23,102 nucleotides of DNA, taken from NCBI GenBank assembly GCA_900618425.1, contig UZAN01043731.1, positions 1-23,102 on the forward strand, in the 5' to 3' direction. The notes beneath the pieces were generated by a model. It was given only the letters and a program-made list of their open reading frames with translations, did no database searches and was not told the DNA's origin. Below, piece by piece: positions 19,601-23,102 of this stretch. The position numbers were made by a program, and so were the translations under genes. The first letter of the stretch is position 1. Every line of letters starts with the position of its first letter. This DNA comes from Echinostoma caproni. Lineage: Eukaryota > Platyhelminthes > Trematoda > Plagiorchiida > Echinostomatidae.

Positions 19601-22408
19601 GCCGCTGAAGTATGTTGACCTACTGAAATCACTCTACTGGTATACTTCTGGTAGCGTAATGGTGTTCAAGAGCTGAGTAGATCGTTCCACAGCGGGAGTG
19701 GTGTTTGTCAAGGGTGCCCTATTTCGCTTTTCCTGTTCAATTTCGTCATAGACTAATACTGGGTAAAGCACTAAGTGGTCTCCAAAATATAGGTAATGAA
19801 CGGACAGCTGGCGGAAGGCTATGCGATTTGGAATACGCTGACGACTTCGTTTGCCTTTCGAATGTGTGGAGTATGCGCAAGATGCACTTAGACTAGCAAG
19901 TTCCATTGCTCCCTTCGGCATGCGCTTTAAACCTTCAAATTGCAAAGTAACTGCAAGGGTGAGTGTCACCGAGTGCCGTTCTGTAACTAGATGACCAGGA
20001 ATTGGCTGAATCTGACTGCTCGTACTTGAGTAGCTGCGTGACCACTGACGGTATCGCATCAAAGGAGACAACCGCATGCATTTCCAAGGCGTACGCAGAA
20101 CTAGAACACCAGTGGCGATGACGTGATCTTTCACTCAAGTTTAAAGGTCGTGTATACCGCTCGACTGCACGATCGGTTCTGCTCTACGTTTGTGAGAACT
20201 TGAATTTGCTTGTGAAAAACATCCGTTGTCTAATGGTATTCGACAGTCGATGCGTGCGTGGTCTGACCCAGGTGGGATGGAGTGAGCGGTTTAGTAGCCA
20301 AGAAGTAAGTCGTGGAGTGCTGGGGAATTGAACAAGAACTCGCTGTCGTATAGAAATCAGCTCAATAGGCTCCGTTGGTTGGGATACTTTGCCTATATCT
20401 AACGGTCAGCAGATGAAGTGGAGACAAAGCGTGAAGAAATGCACAGAGCGATTAGGTTAAGTAGGTGTCTTTCATCTTCCGGGTCGGGGTCCAAGAAAAT
20501 CCGCAAATGGATGGTTGGAGGCATTGAAAATCATGGGACTAAATCGACAGCAGTGGCGTCCTTGTCAGTTGTTATCAGATCGGAATGCTTGACCATAGAG
20601 GTTCACTTTCTTTCCCCCGTCCCTAAAAATAAGCTCAATTTCTACCCTTATACATTTACACATTTATACATTTACCTTATATGCTTTATGAGTTTGGTAG
20701 CGATACTGATGATGGATGTGTATATCTGAAGACCGCTAACAACCGCGAAACTGGTTGTGCTTTTCAGGGAAGATATGTGTAGTCATTTAAAATACTACTT
20801 ACTGTACCACTTCTCTATTGAGTCGTTTACTGTTTAAAGTCTTTTTTTCTAAAGTGCGTCCGTTTAACTTGCTGCTTCGTACTTATTTCTTTACTGGATA
20901 TCATTTTAACACCTATTCCGTATAACTCTATTTTTTTAGAAGCGACGATCAAAACTTGCGTTTTGACCGTTCCTAGCTTTTACGGTCTGAATGAACGTGA
21001 GAGCCTAATTCGCGCAGTCCGCATTGCGGGGTTAGAGCTTCAACAACTAATTAATGTGAACACGGCAGTGGCTCTCGATTTCGGTATTTCCCGACGCAAA
21101 TCGTTCAATGAATCGTCGCAGTTTTTCATGTTTTTTGATGTGGGCTACACCAGTACCACCGCCACAGTCGTCTGTAAGTGCTTTCCGCGATAGCGGTTTT
21201 TCGTCTTCAGTAGTGTCGTTTTCTGATCTGTACCATCTCTCTATTGTAGCCTATCACGTGGGGAAGCATCATCAAGGTGGAGTATCTGCACAAGATCCTA
21301 TTCTGACCATTTTGGGTGTGGGGTAAGTTCTGTAATTTTGTGACCTTGGCCACCCGCCCCGATCAACCAGGTTATAGGTTTTCATTCTGATTATCGGTTA
21401 TAGTGAGTAGGAATTTTCTAGTATATGCTTCCAAAAGCCTCAGTAGGGTTGGGGTGGGTGTCTCGGATTGTGACTGACCCCCATTCCCTTACACTTCGCG
21501 AAATGCTCCTATATGACCAAGTGTCTCAAATAGCCTCTACTGCCTTCTTGTGGCCAAGGTGTTTTCCCACCAAAGGCAGAGGCCGACATCCGGGGCTATA
21601 ACCTTGTTGATGAACCATTCACTAACGGGAGTTGGCTAAAACCCTGATTCCAAACCAACCATGAAGAGGCGTAAGAACCACGCGCAAACCGTCCTGGTTG
21701 CGGCAGTGTTCACCGGCTCAATTGGGCCTCAAGGTGTATCGGGCATCTTGGGCACTTAACCCCGTCCAAAGGGTGTATGATCCAATGAGCTGGACACCGG
21801 CCCCCAATGGACTGCGGACCCTAAGCTCCGTCCTGTTGTCTTACCGGTCTGGCTTTCTAGCCAAAGGCTTCGGGTGGGGACCCCGAGGTTATCCCCTTTC
21901 CTCGGCCAAGGCAACCTGTATGTAACCTGCCCACACAACCTATGAACACATTCTTCAGATTTCTTTTTGATCATATGTTGTGGCACATTTGCCAATTCTC
22001 TGTAGTTGGTAACGTGTTGAATCATCAATCATCTTCAGTAGGTGCTTCAAAGAACGTACTGTATGGGAAGACTTCTTGGGAGGAAGAATGAAGCATTACA
22101 CACCATCCTAGGGTATTTTGGAGTCCTAATCATGCGAACTACCCCCACAGTTCATATTGGTCGTTTCACTCGGAATATATGCTGACATATCTAAATATAT
22201 TTTTCCATTCGGTTTCAGATCTGCCCCCAATCTGGGAACCTCCTCGTTGATCTACCGTATAAGAGATTACTTTGCCGAATCTTTCAGCGAATCAACTGCG
22301 ATTCCTTTGTCTATCGTACGGGAGAACGCCCGAGTTATGTCTCGCATTTCCAGGGAGGCTGTTCGCGTATTGAACGTTCTGAGCGCAAATACCGAGGCAG
22401 ATGCACAG
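7612..22408 (+). CDS. HYOU1: Hypoxia up-regulated protein 1 (GRP170, ER-lumenal large HSP70), N-terminal 322 codons, partial
   Basis: HYOU1 is an ER chaperone that binds unfolded proteins and acts as nucleotide exchange factor for BiP. Eight exons join in frame: 7612-7675, 7713-7774, 7817-7848, 7884-7962, 15499-15730, 20940-21173, 21250-21322, 22219-22408. Residues 1-21 form a hydrophobic signal peptide. AIDLGSDSMKIAVV (28-41) is the first phosphate loop, PKVPMEVAL and GRAQRKTPV follow, TVPSFYGLNERE sits in exon 6, and FFDVGYTSTTATVV holds Asp223 of the second phosphate loop. RENARVMSRI and VLNVLSAN (exon 8) match the family. The sequons NLT (115) and NES (213) suit a lumenal protein. The substrate-binding domain and ER-retention tail lie beyond the right edge. 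No frameshift is seen, so this looks like a functional host gene. Confidence 0.9.
7713..7774 (+). CDS. HYOU1: HYOU1 exon 2 (first phosphate loop)
   Basis: Encodes ALSSMAIDLGSDSMKIAVVL. The preceding intron is 37 nt if the acceptor is the AG at 7711-7712. Another AG at 7702-7703 would add three in-frame codons and leave a 28-nt intron. The donor is GTGAGT at 7775, phase 0. Confidence 0.85.
7817..7848 (+). CDS. HYOU1: HYOU1 exon 3 (32 nt micro-exon)
   Basis: Encodes PKVPMEVALD plus two bases. It is flanked by introns of 42 nt (7775-7816, TTTCAG acceptor) and 35 nt (7849-7883, GTAAGT donor). Confidence 0.9.
7884..7962 (+). CDS. HYOU1: HYOU1 exon 4
   Basis: Encodes RAQRKTPVAVGFRDGERLFG and ADAINV, the segment following the first phosphate loop in large HSP70s. 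The donor GTAAGC at 7963 opens the 7.5-kb intron 4; phase 0. Confidence 0.9.
7963..9190. other. Start of HYOU1 intron 4, nothing recognised
   Basis: About 1.2 kb of moderately AT-rich intron. Short open frames on either strand carry no known motif, and no repeat shared with the rest of the window was seen. Confidence 0.45.
9762..9972 (+). repeat. Unclassified interspersed repeat R, left half of interrupted copy
   Basis: Contains GGATCATACGCC, TTTGGACGGGGT, ACACCTTGATGCCCA, GTGGTTCTTACGCC and GTTGGTTTG. The same words in the same order occur on the minus strand at 21800-21590. The stretch 9195-9760 just before it has no match elsewhere in the window but may belong to the same element. No protein domain is visible. 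Confidence 0.7.
10060..11430 (+). pseudogene. RTE-clade LINE copy A: 5'-truncated, broken reverse transcriptase
   Basis: A reverse transcriptase reading can be followed through several frames. It starts near 10060 with the pre-RT segment (KIWATEN), then LLPVYKKS and SLIPIAL (about 10155-10230), VVFLDIRAAFDSVDH (10398-10438), a GVRQG-type stretch near 10570, SFAPSEC near 10760, the thumb/C-terminal motifs EVRQRVLGSDS (11102) and LHHLRWLGHVLRMPDQRLP (11160-11215), and GPGWKK followed by NRSQ near 11390. Frameshifts and stops are numerous; the endonuclease is missing. LRWLGHVLRMP is a hallmark of flatworm RTE-like elements. It lies in sense orientation in HYOU1 intron 4 and interrupts repeat R. 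Confidence 0.8.
11572..11700 (+). repeat. Unclassified interspersed repeat R, right half
   Basis: Words such as GAGCATTTC, GACACCCACTCCCAACCAT and ACTGAGGCTTTCGGAAG match the minus strand of 21545-21425 in order. In that second copy the two halves are only about 45 bases apart; here they are separated by about 1.6 kb, filled by RTE copy A. A G10 run sits at 11629-11638. Confidence 0.7.
11805..13671 (+). pseudogene. RTE-clade LINE copy B: linker, reverse transcriptase, C-terminus and 3' end
   Basis: The copy begins in the linker before the RT (IASEMDVAA near 11825). It runs through KKGSRNKCEN (about 12248), VFLDLKGAFDSVDREAL (12366-12415), SGVRQGCPLSPFLFNFVVDE (12540-12597), LEYTDDIVCLFE (12669-12705, catalytic pair intact but Tyr-Thr-Asp-Asp), FAPSKCQVLLQDW, and LRWLGHVLCMPSCRLPHRDLF with NPGWRRPRGG (13201-13300). 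An open frame at 13099-13434 covers the C-terminus; elsewhere stops and frameshifts break it. A 3' untranslated tail ends in a GAT run at 13652-13671, as RTE elements end in short tandem repeats. Sense to HYOU1. Confidence 0.82.
13651..13671 (+). repeat. (GAT)n tail of RTE copy B
   Basis: ACGATGATGATGATGATGTA lies at the 3' end of the element, after a tail shared with copy C (TTCACYTTCYTT-type C-rich stretch and TTATCAGATC). Confidence 0.75.
13672..14088. other. Intron 4 filler between RTE copy B and the SINE-like repeat
   Basis: No gene or shared repeat recognised. Open frames on both strands here lack motifs. Confidence 0.4.
14089..14252 (+). repeat. SINE-like repeat S, copy 1 (plus orientation, 5'-truncated)
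   Basis: Contains AGACAGCTTTGCTGTCG, GGTTCGCCACTCCAAGTCCT, GTACCGGTTTCC, TCGTGACTATGGGG and GTTTACCACAC. The reverse complement of 18975-19125 has the same words in the same order, so these are two copies in opposite orientation. The part with A- and B-box-like motifs of the third copy is missing or diverged here. Confidence 0.7.
14253..15498. other. End of intron 4, nothing recognised
   Basis: AT-rich sequence without a shared repeat or protein motif. It ends in the CTTTCCAG acceptor of HYOU1 exon 5. Confidence 0.4.
15499..15730 (+). CDS. HYOU1: HYOU1 exon 5
   Basis: Acceptor CTTTCCAG ends at 15498. The exon encodes SIIGKHIDHPTVQLYRQRYP, NLTYDELTG and FTVEELLAMLLEYARDIAES, matching the HYOU1 region before the connecting helix. 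The donor GTTTGT at 15731 is weak; phase 1. Confidence 0.9.
15731..16089. other. Start of HYOU1 intron 5, nothing recognised
   Basis: Moderately AT-rich, no coding motif; lies between the exon 5 donor and the 3' end of the Jockey-like element. Confidence 0.4.
16090..18460 (-). pseudogene. Jockey/CR1-group LINE ORF2, colinear but heavily broken
   Basis: Reading the minus strand from about 18460 down gives a complete domain order. The endonuclease has FANDPNSHITI then GGFNAHNQEWL (near 18000; the usual GDFN has become GGFN), TPHTR, and GLSDHYIVS near 17790. A linker follows with HFWRNSSKWDGFCDFL. Reverse transcriptase pieces come next: PEVIPVIVLTMCSHLTSSFK (about 17075), ISVQFDGV (16980), GSVLTPTLFLLFIN (about 16900), and FADGN where YADDN is expected (about 16850). 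The C-terminus has LAHHRGVVSLSLVCRYYFDF, PITFAHP and RTAKLWNTFS, ending near 16095. Frameshifts occur throughout and both signature Asp positions are hit, so it is dead. It is antisense to HYOU1. Confidence 0.8.
18500..18590 (-). repeat. SINE-like repeat S, copy 2 (truncated)
   Basis: Plus-strand words CTAAGACTTGGAGTGGCGAA, CAGGCGCGGTA, GAGCCGGGTGATGGCGGA and GTCTACCACCGGTATTG align in order with 19045-19165. It sits about 475 bases from copy 3, in the same orientation. Confidence 0.6.
18591..18974. other. Intron 5 filler between SINE-like copies
   Basis: No gene or clear repeat recognised. Confidence 0.35.
18975..19228 (-). repeat. SINE-like repeat S, copy 3, with pol III A/B-box-like motifs
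   Basis: On the minus strand TGGTTTGGTCG (19213-19203) matches the tRNA-gene A box at 9 of 11 positions. GTTTCAATACC (19168-19158) matches the B box (GGTTCRANNCC) at 10 of 11. Their starts are 45 bases apart, the spacing found in tRNA genes. A second, perfect B-box match, GGTTCAATACC, lies at 19111-19101. The body, including TTCGCCACT and the end near CTACCACAC, is shared with copies 1 and 2. This fits a tRNA-derived SINE; a cloverleaf acceptor stem could not be placed convincingly. Confidence 0.5.
19230..20730 (+). pseudogene. RTE-clade LINE copy C: reverse transcriptase remnant with 3' end
   Basis: Begins in the pre-RT segment (VIWSQEY, about 19262) and continues with LVVPTFKKRSRYDC (19308-19350), SLIPIATKVLASVIPRHL (19365-19420), IREQQAGFRPG (19441), VFLDLKG (19524), GCP-type RT motif 4 near 19713 with FLFNFVID, and LEYADDFVCL (19829-19860, Tyr-Ala-Asp-Asp intact). 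LRWLGY (20376) and the C-terminal tail follow, although many stops intervene. The 3' untranslated tail (TTCACTTTCTTTCCCCC, TGAGTTTGGTAGCGATA, then GATGATGGATG) matches that of copy B. It lies sense to HYOU1 in intron 5, directly after a SINE-like copy. Confidence 0.8.
20731..20939. other. End of HYOU1 intron 5 with polypyrimidine acceptor
   Basis: AT-rich. A T7-AG acceptor closes the intron at 20939. Confidence 0.6.
20940..21173 (+). CDS. HYOU1: HYOU1 exon 6 (connect region and second phosphate loop)
   Basis: A T7-AG acceptor ends at 20939. The exon encodes EATIKTCVLTVPSFYG, LINVNTAVALDFGISRRK and MFFDVGYTSTTATVV. The donor GTAAGT is at 21174, phase 1, followed by a 76-nt intron. Confidence 0.92.
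21250..21322 (+). CDS. HYOU1: HYOU1 exon 7
   Basis: The acceptor TGTAG ends at 21249. The exon encodes SYHVGKHHQGGVSAQDPIL and TILGVG. The donor GGTAAGT begins at 21323; phase 2. Confidence 0.85.
21425..21800 (-). repeat. Unclassified interspersed repeat R, uninterrupted inverted copy in intron 7
   Basis: The minus strand carries GGATCATACACCC, TTTGGACGGGGT, ACACCTTGAGGCCCA, GTGGTTCTTACGCC and, further on, GAGCATTTCGCG and GACACCCACCCCAACCCTAC, in the same order as the two halves at 9762-9972 and 11572-11700. The element may extend to about 21950 and 21340, where the sequence looks similar in style but has no partner in this window. It has no protein motif. Confidence 0.7.
21801..22218. other. 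Rest of HYOU1 intron 7
   Basis: The GC-rich part to about 21930 may be the outer portion of repeat R. The remainder is AT-rich and ends in the GGTTTCAG acceptor at 22218. Confidence 0.4.
22219..22408 (+). CDS. HYOU1: HYOU1 exon 8, last exon visible
   Basis: The acceptor GGTTTCAG ends at 22218. The exon encodes SAPNLGTSSLIYRIRDYF, IVRENARVMSRISREAVRVL and NVLSANTEADAQ, typical of the HSP70 lobe II start. The donor GTATAT is at 22409, phase 0. The next exon is not found in the window. Confidence 0.88.
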
Positions 22409-22689
22409 GTATATCATGCTTATCCACATATGTGCATCCTGGAAATCACTTTTCGTGACATCGAAATGCAGAGCCTAGTAGGAAGAGTACATACCGTATT
22501 CATTGGATTCTAGAAATCGCAAAAACCTTTACAAAAACCGCATGCGGCATCAAATAGACGAAATAACTTATGTACATATGGTGAATAACTTTGATCTTTG
22601 CTTGATATTCACAATGTCTACGCAACCAAGACCATAACAACCATGGAAATGCGTTCGTGAACTTTGCACTTTCGTCTGCCGCTTTTGGT
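22409..22689. other. Start of HYOU1 intron 8
   Basis: Begins with donor GTATAT. The exon 8 frame stays open to 22513, but the residues after the donor have no HYOU1 similarity. No gene recognised. Confidence 0.45.
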
Positions 22690-23102
22690 TGCTGTCCTTT
22701 AACTGCCCACGTGGATGAACATTAGGAGAAAGGCAGGAAAGGCTGAAAGCAGGATTGAAGCGAAAATTTAGAATTTCAGTGATCCAATGTTGTAGACAAA
22801 TTGAGGAGATGTACGAACGCCACTGTTTACGACATTCAGCCATATAACGCAGTTTCCTACTCACCGGTTACGATCATCCCAAGTTCCCCGGCCTTTATGT
22901 GACTGATTCTCGTTCCTGCTCTTAGTTTAACCACCTTCGGTCATTTTCCACTCACTATCTGCATCGGCAAACATCATGCGGCGTGCAAACCTGCTTATTG
23001 ACATGAGTAACACGCCCCAACAAACGTAATCTATAGAGGTCCACCACTTCCTCCAGTGGGTGACCGCGGTCACTCAAAACTCTGCACCTTACCTCAGCAT
23101 TG
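22690..23102 (-). pseudogene. RTE-clade LINE copy D: C-terminal fragment of a different lineage, runs off right edge
   Basis: On the minus strand from the right edge: NAEVRCRVLSDRGH, LEEVVDLYRLRLLGRV (about 23050-23010, the LRWLGHV block), MFADADSEWKMTEGG (about 22975-22930), and near 22850-22800 AECRKQWRSYISSI, equivalent to the terminal NRSQWR block of the other copies. It is shifted between frames and has stops. Its sequence differs from copies A-C, so it represents another RTE lineage. It is antisense to HYOU1 and lies within intron 8. Confidence 0.65.

Noticed and set aside
21698..22028. Overlapping ORFs on both strands in HYOU1 intron 7
   Set aside because: They fall in or beside repeat R, with no motif and no spliced connection to HYOU1.
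22409..22513. Extension of HYOU1 exon 8 to the stop at 22514
   Set aside because: The residues after the donor GTATAT show no HYOU1 similarity, while the expected continuation is missing; treated as intron.
1..23102. CRISPR arrays, operons or bacterial defence systems
   Set aside because: No regularly spaced repeats with unique spacers, no bacterial gene layout; the window is clearly a metazoan intron-containing locus.

Overview
This is animal nuclear DNA with the look of a parasitic flatworm, most likely a digenean trematode. I base that on four things: a split protein-coding gene with GT-AG introns, three of which are micro-introns of about 35-42 nt of the kind described in schistosomes; an ER chaperone of metazoan type; a dense load of decayed non-LTR retrotransposons of RTE, CR1 and Jockey type; and no operon-like or bacterial features. 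The species cannot be fixed from the sequence alone.

Layout. Positions 1-2051 (minus strand) hold a decayed CR1-like LINE: ORF1 remnants with a Cys/His finger, then the start of ORF2 with its endonuclease. The element runs off the left edge. Positions 2227-2580 carry a second, separate ORF1 fragment. Positions 2580-4330 are AT-rich and repetitive, with a spaced direct repeat, a trinucleotide run, a 61-bp tandem duplication and a 60-bp minisatellite. Positions 4744-6423 (minus) carry the longest open frame of the window, an uninterrupted 559-codon MULE-type/SWIM-finger transposase-like protein. Positions 6731-7063 (minus) are another LINE ORF1 finger fragment.

The only clear host gene starts at 7612 on the plus strand. 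It is the 5' part of HYOU1/GRP170, an ER-lumenal large HSP70. Eight exons (322 codons: signal peptide plus most of the nucleotide-binding domain) fit together in frame between 7612 and 22408, and the gene continues past the right edge. Its first three introns are tiny; introns 4 (7.5 kb) and 5 (5.2 kb) are swollen by transposons. Just upstream of the ATG lies an ER-stress-element-like CCAAT-N9-CCAAC site bracketed by a perfect 10-bp inverted repeat. This fits a gene of the unfolded protein response, but it is inference.

Intron 4 holds two RTE-clade LINE remnants (about 10.06-11.43 kb and 11.80-13.67 kb), an unclassified interspersed repeat that the first RTE copy appears to split, and a SINE-like repeat (14.09-14.25 kb). 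Intron 5 holds a Jockey-like LINE on the minus strand (about 16.09-18.46 kb), two more SINE-like copies, one of them with pol III A/B-box-like motifs, and a third RTE copy (19.23-20.73 kb). Intron 7 carries an inverted copy of the unclassified repeat. The right end contains the C-terminal part of yet another RTE lineage (minus).

Apart from the MULE-like ORF, all transposon genes are broken. The most interesting signals are the intact but apparently catalytically altered MULE-like ORF with a conserved-looking frame beyond its stop, the ERSE-like promoter arrangement, the micro-intron/giant-intron contrast, the nested insertion, and the candidate tRNA-type SINE.
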